In this document: positions 1 through 6,773 of the stretch, piece after piece
Numbering within the stretch: position 1 is the first letter of the stretch
How the letters are laid out: each line of letters begins with the position of its first letter
Assembly (NCBI GenBank): GCA_023434535.1
Contig: JAEYSR010000167.1
Span: forward strand, 1-13,834
Source: Actinomycetes bacterium
Lineage (GTDB): Bacteria > Actinomycetota > Acidimicrobiia > Acidimicrobiales > Microtrichaceae
Length of the DNA: 13,834 nucleotides
Reading direction: 5' to 3'
Notes under the pieces: model-generated
Database searches by the model: none
What the model was told of the DNA's origin: nothing
The model's input: the letters and a program-made list of their open reading frames with translations, nothing else
Position numbers and translations under genes: made by a program

Positions 1-443
1 GCGGTGTTGATGATCGAGCCGCGGCCGCGGGCCGCCATGTGCGGCACCGCGTGCTTGGCGGCGAGCATGGCGCCCCTCGCGTTGACGGCCATGGACAGGT
101 CCCACGTCGCGGCGTCCAGATCGGCGACCGTCATGTCCTTGGCGTGCATCGAGACGTCGGTCAGCGCGGCGTTGTTGTAGAGCACGTCGAGACCGCCGAA
201 GGCGTCGACCGCGGCTCTGATCATCGCCTCGATCTGCTCCTCGTCCGCGATGTCGGCCTCCACCGCCACGCACCGTCCGCCGGTTCCTCGGATGGCGTCC
301 GCCGTCTCCTCCGCCGCCGGGCCACGGAGGTCGGCGGCGACGACGCACGCTCCCTCCTCGGCCATCCGGCCGGCCGCGACCCGGCCGATGCCGGAGCCGG
401 CGCCCGTGATCACGGCGACGCGATCGCCCAGTCGTCCACTCAT
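1..443 (-). CDS. SDR family NAD(P)-dependent oxidoreductase, 3' end outside window
   Basis: Short-chain dehydrogenase, probably oxidising or reducing an alcohol/ketone in the cytoplasm. The first 147 residues are visible. They hold the cofactor motif TGAGSGIG (about residues 13-20), an acidic residue after the second strand (AADLR, residue 38) that favours NAD(H), the D64 of the adenine pocket, NNAA (90-93) and the tetrad Asn (N121). The gene leaves the window just before the expected catalytic Ser and YxxxK, so activity cannot be judged. The ATG at 443-441 is chosen because an AGGGGG ribosome site sits 5 nt upstream (454-449) and the Rossmann motif starts at the usual distance. It is divergent from the transporter operon and closely resembles the SDR at 9949-10737 (shared KHAxPHM stretch after the tetrad Asn). 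The substrate is unknown. Family assignment is very secure. Confidence 0.95.
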   Translation of the reverse strand, partial: MSGRLGDRVAVITGAGSGIGRVAAGRMAEEGACVVAADLRGPAAEETADAIRGTGGRCVAVEADIADEEQIEAMIRAAVDAFGGLDVLYNNAALTDVSMHAKDMTVADLDAATWDLSMAVNARGAMLAAKHAVPHMAARGRGSIINT

Positions 444-464
444 GAAGACCCCCTGTGGTCGGAA

Positions 465-473
465 TGACGTCCG
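465..473 (-). promoter_or_regulatory. CGGACGTCA element in the leader of the left SDR
   Basis: The 9-mer CGGACGTCA, read on the minus strand, lies between the 20-bp promoter element (518-499) and the AGGGGG ribosome site of the SDR at 443. The same 9-mer, preceded by GTGT within a few bases in both cases, lies at the matching place upstream of the other SDR (9905-9913, plus strand). It could be part of a conserved leader or a second protein site, or simply a remnant of common ancestry of the two promoter-SDR units. The short length makes chance a real alternative. Confidence 0.35.
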
Positions 474-498
474 TCACACTGCCTAACGGATCTGGGGT

Positions 499-518
499 AC
501 CCTTACAAGTGTTAGTTC
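499..518 (-). promoter_or_regulatory. 20-bp shared promoter/operator element, copy A
   Basis: Read on the minus strand this is GAACTAACACTTGTAAGGGT, pointing toward the SDR at 443. It matches copy B (535-554) at 18 of 20 positions and copy C (9878-9897) at 16 of 20. With copy B it makes a perfect 15-bp inverted repeat (499-513 with 540-554), extendable to 19 bp with one mismatch. The core also has internal dyad character (CTnACAnnTGTnAG pattern at 502-515). Position and symmetry suit a binding site for a dimeric repressor such as a TetR-family protein, or a promoter core. The protein is not identified. Confidence 0.75.
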
Positions 519-534
519 GAAACCCATCTCGAAG

Positions 535-554
535 TAACAAACACTTGTAAGGGT
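535..554 (+). promoter_or_regulatory. 20-bp shared promoter/operator element, copy B
   Basis: Reads TAACAAACACTTGTAAGGGT on the plus strand, pointing toward the transporter operon that starts at 710. It is the inverted partner of copy A, separated from it by 16 bp. The outer part AACACTTGTAAGGGT is identical in A and B. Its outer end lies 155 bp before the substrate-binding protein start, so the transporter mRNA probably has a long leader. No convincing -10/-35 pair could be placed downstream of it. Confidence 0.75.
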
Positions 555-653
555 CCCTCGGGGTGTGCTTGACTGCCGCTTGCGGAGCCGCCGTCGACCC
601 ATCCAGGTCCGACGGTCGGTCGGGTCGGGGGACCCGTCATCACGTCCGTGCCG

Positions 654-674
654 GGGTCGGTCGTCGACCGACCC
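654..674. promoter_or_regulatory. 21-bp palindrome in the leader of the transporter operon
   Basis: Arms GGGTCGGTCG (654-663) and CGACCGACCC (665-674) are perfect reverse complements around a single central T. As DNA it is an odd-length operator-like palindrome. As RNA it would form a 9-bp stem with a 3-nt loop about 35 nt before the start codon at 710. A smaller hairpin (CGGGTC/GACCCG with a GGGG loop, 621-636) precedes it. No U-tract follows, so a classical terminator is not indicated. A role in repression, mRNA stability or attenuation is inference only. Confidence 0.55.
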
Positions 675-709
675 ACCGAAGCAACCGACTGAGTTCTCAG
701 GGGGATTCG

Positions 710-2011
710 ATGTTCAGAAGTACCCGTAGTTCGTCGCGCGCCGTCGCAGCCGTCCTGGCCGTCGTGGTGATGCTCGCCGCGGCGTGCGGCGACAGCGACG
801 ACTCGTCCTCGTCGTCGTCCGGCGGTGGCGGCGACTCCAGCAGCTCGACCGCCCGTGGCGTCACCGACACGTCGATCAAGATCGGCGGCCTGACGGCTCT
901 CACCTCGAGTGCCGGCGGCTACGCCGGTGCCGACGTGGGTGCCAAGGCCCGGTTCGAGAGGGCGAACCGCGACGGCGGCATCGAGGGTCGCAAGATCGAC
1001 TACGTGGGCACCGAGGACGACGGCGAGGATCCCACCAAGAACCTCGACACCGCCCGCAGCCTGGTGCAGCAGGAAGAGGTCTTCGCGATCGTCCCGGCCA
1101 TCGGCCAGGGCTTCCTCCCGCAGACCACGGACTTCCTCGAGGACGAGAAGGTCCCGTACGTCGGGTGGGGTTTCATGCCCGGCTTCTGCGACTCGAAGTT
1201 CGGCTTCGGCTTCAACGGCTGCACCAACCCGCCGGCGGGTGACGTGTCCAACACGTCGTTGGCCGACACGCTGGTGGACGCCCTCGATCTCGGCAAGGGC
1301 GACACCGTCGCCGTCCAGGGATACGACGCCGACAACGGCAAGGTCGGCGTCGACCTGCTCGTCGCCGCCTTCGAGAACGCGGACGTCGAGGTCGTCTACC
1401 AGGACACCACCATGCCCACGACGGACGCGACCGACTTCACCCCGTTCGTCGAGAAGATCATGAGCTCGGCCGACGGCAAGCCGCCCACGGCCGTGGCGAT
1501 GATCACGCTGTTCAACAACACCGTGGGTCTCACGGGTTCGCTGACCGCGGCGGGCTACGAGGGCGCCACGATGAACTACCTCACCTACGTGCCCGGTCTG
1601 CTCGAGGCCCAGCCCGAGGTCGCCGCGGCGATCGACGGTGCGTACGTGAACACCCAGTGGTTGCCGCAGGAGTTCGGCGGTACCGCCATCACGCAGATCC
1701 AGGACGACCTGGAGGCGATCGGGGAGTCGCCGGAGATCGGGTTCGCCACGTCGCTCGGCTACTGGACGGCGGACGTCATGGTCCAGATGCTGGAGGCCGT
1801 CGGCAAGGACCTGACCCCCGAGCGGTTCGACGAGGTCATCAACGGCGGCTTCAAGTACGAGCCGTGGGGCGATCCGCAGGGCATCGGCCCGGTCGAGTTC
1901 CCCCGGGACCACAGCCAGCCGACCCCGTGCGCCGCGATGGTCCAGGCCAAGGGCGACGTCTACAAGCCCGTCGTCCCGATGACCTGCTACGAGGTCATCC
2001 CGATGGGCTGA
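710..2011 (+). CDS. ABC transporter substrate-binding lipoprotein, LivK/periplasmic-binding-protein type 1 class
   Basis: Extracytoplasmic receptor that would capture a small organic ligand and deliver it to the permease encoded next. The protein is 433 aa. It has a positively charged N-terminus, a hydrophobic stretch (about 11-25) and a lipobox ending in C26 (LAAAC), so it should be a membrane-anchored lipoprotein. A Ser/Asp/Gly-rich linker (27-48) leads into the fold, which opens with GVTDTSIKIGGL, typical of LivK-like receptors (Peripla_BP_6 class). Cys pairs near the middle (GFCDS, NGC) and the C-terminus may form disulfides. The ATG at 710 is chosen over an upstream in-frame ATG at 563 because AGGGGG (699-704) lies 5 nt before it and it creates the signal peptide. 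Members of this family bind amino acids, amides, urea, aromatic acids or other organic compounds; the ligand here cannot be read from sequence, and the oxidative neighbours argue against a plain amino acid. Confidence 0.93.
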   Translation: MFRSTRSSSRAVAAVLAVVVMLAAACGDSDDSSSSSSGGGGDSSSSTARGVTDTSIKIGGLTALTSSAGGYAGADVGAKARFERANRDGGIEGRKIDYVGTEDDGEDPTKNLDTARSLVQQEEVFAIVPAIGQGFLPQTTDFLEDEKVPYVGWGFMPGFCDSKFGFGFNGCTNPPAGDVSNTSLADTLVDALDLGKGDTVAVQGYDADNGKVGVDLLVAAFENADVEVVYQDTTMPTTDATDFTPFVEKIMSSADGKPPTAVAMITLFNNTVGLTGSLTAAGYEGATMNYLTYVPGLLEAQPEVAAAIDGAYVNTQWLPQEFGGTAITQIQDDLEAIGESPEIGFATSLGYWTADVMVQMLEAVGKDLTPERFDEVINGGFKYEPWGDPQGIGPVEFPRDHSQPTPCAAMVQAKGDVYKPVVPMTCYEVIPMG

Positions 2012-2061
2012 GCCCCAGGTCCGGCCGGCCGTCCCCGCCCCCTCTCCGACGGCCCGCCGCT

Positions 2062-2098
2062 GCGCCCCACCCGCCCGCTGCCCGGGCGGGTGGGGCGC
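2062..2098 (+). terminator. Strong intercistronic stem-loop (16-bp perfect stem), probable partial terminator or mRNA stabiliser
   Basis: Arms at 2062-2077 and 2083-2098 are perfect reverse complements, nearly all G/C, with a 5-nt loop. The structure lies in the 146-bp gap between the substrate-binding protein and the permease-ATPase fusion. No T-tract follows. In many ABC operons a stem at this place protects or truncates the transcript so that the receptor is made in excess over the membrane complex; that role is inferred here by position. Confidence 0.65.
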
Positions 2099-2157
2099 CT
2101 CTCCCGCCCCGGCGGGGAGTCCGCACACCTCGCTCCGTCACCTCCAGAGGCCCGCCC

Positions 2158-4962
2158 ATGTCCAAGTTCATCGCGCTGTTCATCAGCGGCTCCGTGTCGG
2201 GAGCGATCTACTCGCTGCTCGCTGCCGGCCTGGTGCTCACGTACTCGACGTCCGGCATCTTCAACTTCGCCCACGGCGCCGTCGCCTTCTCGACCGCGTT
2301 CGTGTTCTACGAGCTGAACAGCGGTCTGGGCTGGAACGTCTGGGTGGCGGCGATCGTGTCGATCCTGCTCTTCGCACCCGGCCTCGGCGTGCTGCTCGAC
2401 CGTCTGGTGTTCCGCCAGCTCGCGTCGGCCGACGACTCGGCCAAGATCGTGGCCACCGTCGGCCTGTCGATCGCCCTCCCGTCCCTGACGCTCTGGGTCG
2501 TGGAGCTGCTGGTGGACAACTTCGGCGTCGACATCCCCCGCGGCGACAACGTGTTCTCGCCGCCGGGCCTGGGTCCGACGCCGAAGCAGAACTGGAGCTT
2601 CGGTGACAGCGTCCGGTTGGACTCGAACCAGGCGATCGTCCTGGCGGTGGCGGCGGCGGTCGCGGTCGGCCTCTGGTTCCTGCTCCGTCGGACGGCGTTG
2701 GGACTGCGGATGCGGGCTGCGGTGGAGAAGCCGCAGCTCGCGCAGTCACGCGGCGTGGACACCGCCGCGACCTCCCGGACCTCCTGGGCGTTGGGGTTCC
2801 TGCTCGCCGGGTTGGCCGGTGTGGCCGGCGCCCCGCTGTTCACGCTGACGCCCGCCAGCTACACCACGGTCCTCTTCGTCGCCGCCACCGCGGCGGTCTT
2901 CGGCTTCCTGCGCTCGATCCCCCTCGCCTTCCTCGGCGGGCTCCTGCTCGGGGTCGCCCAGTCGCTCGTCGCCGGCTACGCCACCTTCGCGGCGACGATC
3001 ACAGGGTTCGCGACGTCGATCCCGTTCGTCTTCCTGCTGATCGCCCTGCTCGTCATGAACCGCGAGCGGGGGAGGGTGGCGTCGCAGGTCGCCGACGCCG
3101 CGATCCCGCTCGATCACCACGACGACCTGAGCCGCTGGCGCCGCTTCGCCCCGTGGCTGGTCGCGGTCGCGGTCCTGGTGGTCTACGTGTACTTCGTCGC
3201 CGACGTGTTCTGGCAGGGCCTCATGGTCAAGGGCCTCGCCCTCGGCCTGATCTTCCTCTCGTTCGTGATCGTCACCGGTGTCGGCGGCATGGTCAGCCTG
3301 GCTCAGGCGACGTTCGTGACGACGGCGTCCCTCGCCGCCGGTCTGGCCCTCTCCCACGGTGTGCCGTTCCTGCCGGCGCTGCTGCTCGGGGTGGCGGCCG
3401 CGGTCGTCGTCGGCCTGCTCGTCGCCCTGCCGGCCGTGCGACTCGGAGGACTGGCGCTCGCGCTGTCGACGCTCGCGCTGGCGTTGATCGGCGACCGGGT
3501 GTTCTTCGCCTGGGACCCGTTCAGCAACGGGTCCAACGGCTGGCGCCTGCCCGCCCCGAGGATCGGGTCCCTCGACCTCGGCGAGCCGAGGGTCATGACG
3601 GTCGTGCTGCTCGCTCTGATCGGACTGGTCGTCGGCGTCATCGGCAACCTCGAGCGCTCGGCGTCGGGCCGGGAGATCAGCGCCGTCCGGACCGCGCCGG
3701 CCGCTGCGGCGGCCATCGGCATCTCGCCGGTGCGGTCCAAGCTGTGGGTGTTCGCCCTGTCGGCGGCCGTCGCCGGACTCGGCGGAGTGATGCTCGGGAC
3801 GTTCAACGGCAGCATCACCAACCAGAGCTTCCCGGCCGGCGTCGGGCTGGTGTGGCTGGCGATCGTGGTCCTGTTCGGGGTCCGACGGCCCGGCGGCGCG
3901 GTGATCGCCGGGATCGTCTTCTCCATCAGCCCTCAGGTGATCGGCTGGGTCACGACCTCGACCCGCGTGGCGGACGTGATCTTCGGCCTGGGAGCCGTGC
4001 AGCTGGCCCGGACGCCGGACGGGATCCTCTCCATGTTCTCCGCGCTCAACGCGGACCGTCGACGGCGCCGTCGTGTCGCCCGCTCCGCCGAGGGCCCGGT
4101 CACGGCGGGCGTGGACGAGTCGTCTCCGGCCGTCGGCGCTGCTGTCACCACCGCCGCCGAGGCCTCCTCGGCATCGGCTGCGACCGTGGATCTGCGTTCT
4201 GCGGATCGGGTGTCGGCGGATCGGCCGACGCAGGAGCCCGGCGCGGGGACCGACGGATCGCTCGTGTTCGACCACGTGGTCGCGGGCTACGGCGACGCCG
4301 TCGTGCTCCACGGCGTGGACCTCCGCGTCGACCCCGGGTCGCTCACGGCGCTGTTGGGCGCCAACGGCGCGGGCAAGTCCACCCTCTGCCTGGTCGCCGC
4401 CGGCCAGGTCAGCCCGACGTCCGGCGACGTCCTCCTGGGGCGCGACTCGCTCGCTGCGACCGGGCCGACCCAGCGGGCGCGGCGGGGCGTGGTGTACCTC
4501 CCCGAGTCGAGGGGCGTGTTCCCCGGCCTCACGGTGGAGGAGAACCTCCGGCTGACGCTGGCGCAGCCCGACGAGCGGGACGCCGTGTTCGACCGGTTCC
4601 CGTCGCTCGAGCGACGGCGAGGCCTGCCGGCCGGGAGCCTGTCGGGCGGCGAGCAGCAGATGCTGACGCTCGCGCCGCTCACCGTGCACCCGCCGAGGGT
4701 GCTGGTCGCGGACGAGCCCAGCCTCGGCCTCGCTCCGCTCGTCGTCGACGAGGTGATGGCCCTCTTCCGGGAGCTGCGCGACGGCGGGACCGCCGTCCTC
4801 GTGGTCGAGGAGCGGGCGAGCCACCTCCTCGACGTCGCCGACCGCGTGGCGCTCCTGGAGCTGGGATGCGTCGGATGGGTGGGCCCACCCGACGATCTCG
4901 ACCACGACCGGCTGACGGCCAGCTACCTCGAGGGCGGCGTCGCGACCGGGGAGAGCGTGTGA
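2158..4962 (+). CDS. Triple-fusion ABC transporter protein: LivH-type permease + LivM-type permease + LivF-type ATPase
   Basis: One 934-aa polypeptide carries three subunits that are usually separate. Residues about 1-300 are a LivH-type permease (SGAIYSLLAAG near 13-23, NFAHGA near 37). Residues about 325-630 are a LivM-type permease with the GGMVSLAQ motif at 376-383. Then come an arginine run (634-639) and an Ala/Ser/Thr-rich linker to about 700. Residues about 702-934 are a LivF-type ATPase with Walker A GANGAGKST (734-742), LPESRG Q-loop segment, LSGGEQ signature (828-833) and Walker B VLVADEP (848-854). The usual H-loop position reads VVEER, with Glu instead of the Gln common in LivF or the His of other ABC proteins. 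The frame is unbroken. The start ATG at 2158 has no strong ribosome site, which may suit the upstream hairpin. The stop overlaps the next start by one base. The complex would sit in the membrane with the product of the next gene as its second ATPase. Confidence 0.93.
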   Translation: MSKFIALFISGSVSGAIYSLLAAGLVLTYSTSGIFNFAHGAVAFSTAFVFYELNSGLGWNVWVAAIVSILLFAPGLGVLLDRLVFRQLASADDSAKIVATVGLSIALPSLTLWVVELLVDNFGVDIPRGDNVFSPPGLGPTPKQNWSFGDSVRLDSNQAIVLAVAAAVAVGLWFLLRRTALGLRMRAAVEKPQLAQSRGVDTAATSRTSWALGFLLAGLAGVAGAPLFTLTPASYTTVLFVAATAAVFGFLRSIPLAFLGGLLLGVAQSLVAGYATFAATITGFATSIPFVFLLIALLVMNRERGRVASQVADAAIPLDHHDDLSRWRRFAPWLVAVAVLVVYVYFVADVFWQGLMVKGLALGLIFLSFVIVTGVGGMVSLAQATFVTTASLAAGLALSHGVPFLPALLLGVAAAVVVGLLVALPAVRLGGLALALSTLALALIGDRVFFAWDPFSNGSNGWRLPAPRIGSLDLGEPRVMTVVLLALIGLVVGVIGNLERSASGREISAVRTAPAAAAAIGISPVRSKLWVFALSAAVAGLGGVMLGTFNGSITNQSFPAGVGLVWLAIVVLFGVRRPGGAVIAGIVFSISPQVIGWVTTSTRVADVIFGLGAVQLARTPDGILSMFSALNADRRRRRRVARSAEGPVTAGVDESSPAVGAAVTTAAEASSASAATVDLRSADRVSADRPTQEPGAGTDGSLVFDHVVAGYGDAVVLHGVDLRVDPGSLTALLGANGAGKSTLCLVAAGQVSPTSGDVLLGRDSLAATGPTQRARRGVVYLPESRGVFPGLTVEENLRLTLAQPDERDAVFDRFPSLERRRGLPAGSLSGGEQQMLTLAPLTVHPPRVLVADEPSLGLAPLVVDEVMALFRELRDGGTAVLVVEERASHLLDVADRVALLELGCVGWVGPPDDLDHDRLTASYLEGGVATGESV

Positions 4963-5774
4963 TGGGGCGAGCTCTGGACACTGCGACCGACGGCTCCGCC
5001 CCGGTTCCGTCGAACGAGGTGGTGCTGCGAGCGGCGGGGATCGGGGTGCGCTACGGCGGCGTCGCCGCACTGAGCGACGTGGACCTCGACCTGCGGGCCG
5101 GCGAGCTGTGCGGGCTGATCGGCCCCAACGGAGCGGGCAAGACGACGCTGTTCGACGTCATGTCCGGCCATCGGCCGCCGACGGCCGGTGCGCTGCTGCT
5201 GGACGGGGTCGACATCACCGGTCGGTCGCCGGTGTGGCGCTCCCGCCACGGGATCCGTCGCACGTTCCAGCGCCAGCAGATCTTCGGCGCGCTGACGGTC
5301 GAGCAGAACGTGCTCGCGGCCCAGGACTGGCGCGGGGGAGAGGGTGGGTTCTTCGCCGACGTGTGCGGCGTGCCGTTCGGCGCCGCCACCAGGGCGGCCC
5401 GCCGCCGTCGCTGCGACGAGGTGCTCGCGCTGTGCGGGCTCGAGTCCGTCCGCGACGTGATCGCGGGCACGTTGCCGATCGGTGCGGCACGGTTGGTCGA
5501 GCTCGCCCGAGCGGTCTGCGACCCGCCGAAGGTGCTCCTGCTGGACGAGCCGACCTCGGGTCTGAGCCACACCCAGGCCCGACAGCTCGGTGCCGCGGTC
5601 CAGCAGGTGCGCGCCGACTCCGGGTGCGCGGTCCTGCTGGTCGAGCACGACGTCGGGTTCGTGATGGAGCACGCCGAGCGCATCGTGGTCCTGGACCTGG
5701 GATCGACCCTCGCCGACGGCACTCCCGAGGAGATCCGCGACAACGCCGCGGTGCGCGCCGCCTACCTCGGCTGA
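4962..5774 (+). CDS. ABC transporter ATP-binding protein, LivG type
   Basis: Second ATPase of the transporter, 270 aa, cytoplasmic face. Motifs: Walker A GPNGAGKTT (54-62), Walker B VLLLDEP (191-197), SGL D-loop region, and H-loop His (VEHD, H229). The C-terminus EEIRDNAAVRAAYLG is a hallmark of the LivG branch. The ABC signature is weak: LPIGA (171-175) where LSGGQ or LSYGQ is expected; a loosened signature is known in this branch. The ATG at 4962 shares its A with the TGA of the fusion gene, so translation is probably coupled. An N-terminal extension of about 20 residues precedes the ABC domain. Together with the fused LivH-LivM-LivF protein and the lipoprotein receptor it completes a LivFGHM-type importer with only three genes. 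Confidence 0.93.
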   Translation: MGRALDTATDGSAPVPSNEVVLRAAGIGVRYGGVAALSDVDLDLRAGELCGLIGPNGAGKTTLFDVMSGHRPPTAGALLLDGVDITGRSPVWRSRHGIRRTFQRQQIFGALTVEQNVLAAQDWRGGEGGFFADVCGVPFGAATRAARRRRCDEVLALCGLESVRDVIAGTLPIGAARLVELARAVCDPPKVLLLDEPTSGLSHTQARQLGAAVQQVRADSGCAVLLVEHDVGFVMEHAERIVVLDLGSTLADGTPEEIRDNAAVRAAYLG

Positions 5775-5823
5775 CCGCCCTCGGTCGCCGCTCACGAGAA
5801 CGACAACGAAGAGGAGACAGAAG

Positions 5824-6666
5824 ATGGAGATCGGAGTCGTCATCCTGCCGACCGACCGGTCGGCGCAGCCCGTCGAGCTGGTCGAGGCGGTCGAGCAGCG
5901 CGGGCTCGACGCCCTGCTGGTCGGGGAGCACACGCACATCCCGGCCAGCCGGTCGACGCCGTTCATCATGGGCGACCCGCTCCCGGACGAGTACACGCGC
6001 ACGTTCGACCCGGTCGTGGCCCTCGCCGCCATGGCGTCGAGGTCCTCCCGGGTGCGACTCGGGACGTGCATCGCTCTCCTGGCGCAGCGCGACCCGATCC
6101 TGACGGCCAAGTCCCTCGCGTCGATCGACGTGGTGTCCGAGGGCCGACTCGAGGTCGGAGTGGGATACGGCTGGAACGTCGAGGAGGCGGCCAACCACGG
6201 GGTCGACTGGTCGACCCGTCGGGCTCGGCTCCATGAGACCGTCGACGCGATGCGTCTGATCTGGACCGACGACGAGGCCGAGATCCACGGCGACCACGTG
6301 GACTTCGATCCCGTCTGGAGCTGGCCCAAGCCGGTGCAGACGACGCCGCCGATCCTGCTCGGGTGCGGCCCGGGCCCCCGCAACTTCGCCGCGATCGTCG
6401 AGCGCTTCGACGGCTGGTACCCGGTCCCGTTCTCGGGCCACACGCCGGCCGACGTGGAGCGTCTCCGGCAGACGGCGGCGGACGCCGACCGTGACCCGGC
6501 GTCCATCGCCATCCACGTCGACGGCGTCCTCGCCGATCCGGCCCTCGTGGATCCGTGGTTCGAGATCGGGGCCGACCGGGTGCTGGTCCCGCTGCCCTCG
6601 CTCCCCCTCGGGGAGCTGGAGCCGATCCTGGACGGTGCCGCCGGGTTGGCCGACCGCTATCGCTGA
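5824..6666 (+). CDS. LLM class F420-dependent oxidoreductase (TIGR03619-like)
   Basis: Luciferase-like (bacterial luciferase-fold) oxidoreductase of 280 aa, a cytoplasmic enzyme that probably uses coenzyme F420 or a reduced flavin. Diagnostic stretches are the N-terminal strand MEIGVVILPT, GEHTHIP (34-40), LAQRDPILTAK (86-96) and GRLEVGVGYGWN followed by EEAANHGVD (107-128), which match the actinobacterial LLM subgroup labelled TIGR03619. GAGGAG at 5811-5816 gives a good ribosome site 7 nt before the ATG. It lies 49 bp after the LivG-type gene on the same strand with no terminator between, so it is probably the last gene of the transporter operon; hairpins begin directly after its stop. Its substrate is unknown; in this context oxidation or reduction of the imported compound or a derivative is likely. 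Family call is firm, cofactor choice is inferred. Confidence 0.92.
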   Translation: MEIGVVILPTDRSAQPVELVEAVEQRGLDALLVGEHTHIPASRSTPFIMGDPLPDEYTRTFDPVVALAAMASRSSRVRLGTCIALLAQRDPILTAKSLASIDVVSEGRLEVGVGYGWNVEEAANHGVDWSTRRARLHETVDAMRLIWTDDEAEIHGDHVDFDPVWSWPKPVQTTPPILLGCGPGPRNFAAIVERFDGWYPVPFSGHTPADVERLRQTAADADRDPASIAIHVDGVLADPALVDPWFEIGADRVLVPLPSLPLGELEPILDGAAGLADRYR

Positions 6667-6667
6667 C

Positions 6668-6691
6668 GGGGAGGTGCGGTCGCACCTCCCC
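6668..6691 (+). terminator. Hairpin directly after the transporter operon
   Basis: Arms GGGGAGGTGCG (6668-6678) and CGCACCTCCCC (6681-6691) pair perfectly, giving a stem of about 10 bp closed by a GGTC tetraloop. It starts 1 nt after the stop codon of the LLM gene. There is no T-tract, as is common for actinobacterial terminators, so it may act with the larger stem that follows. Confidence 0.6.
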
Positions 6692-6698
6692 ACCCGGC

Positions 6699-6752
6699 CC
6701 GTTCTGTTCTGCAGAAGCGGTCAGTTCCCACCGCTTCTGCAGAACAGAACGG
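6699..6752. terminator. Bidirectional terminator-like palindrome, perfect 22-bp stem
   Basis: Arms 6699-6720 and 6731-6752 are perfect reverse complements with a 10-nt loop; each arm contains TTCTGCAGAA, itself a palindrome. It sits between two convergent genes (stops at 6666 and 6774), so it can serve both directions. A second, overlapping inverted repeat exists: GTTCCCACCG (6724-6733) with CGGTGGGAAC (6750-6759), giving an alternative fold. No T-tracts flank it. Use as a terminator or as a barrier to antisense readthrough is the simplest reading; a REP-like dispersed palindrome is another. Confidence 0.75.
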
Positions 6753-6773
6753 TGGGAACCGCAGGCCCGTCGT

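Noticed and set aside
569..574. TTGACT as a -35 box for the transporter operon
   Set aside because: No acceptable -10 hexamer lies about 17 bp downstream (GC-rich sequence), so a promoter cannot be supported.
512..2128. Long minus-strand open frame (538 aa) opposite the substrate-binding protein gene
   Set aside because: Low-complexity Arg/Gly/Asp/His-rich translation without any domain, typical of the antisense frame of high-GC genes; the opposite strand has a clear lipoprotein receptor.
4040..4260. Possible frameshift or missed stop making an artificial LivM-LivF fusion
   Set aside because: The frame is open throughout, both sides are in the same frame, and the linker has normal codon bias; read-level checking would still be useful.
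2746..5070. 774-aa minus-strand open frame opposite the permease-ATPase genes
   Set aside because: Shadow frame of GC-rich coding DNA; Arg/Asp/Gly/His-rich with no recognisable motif, while the plus strand has full ABC motifs.
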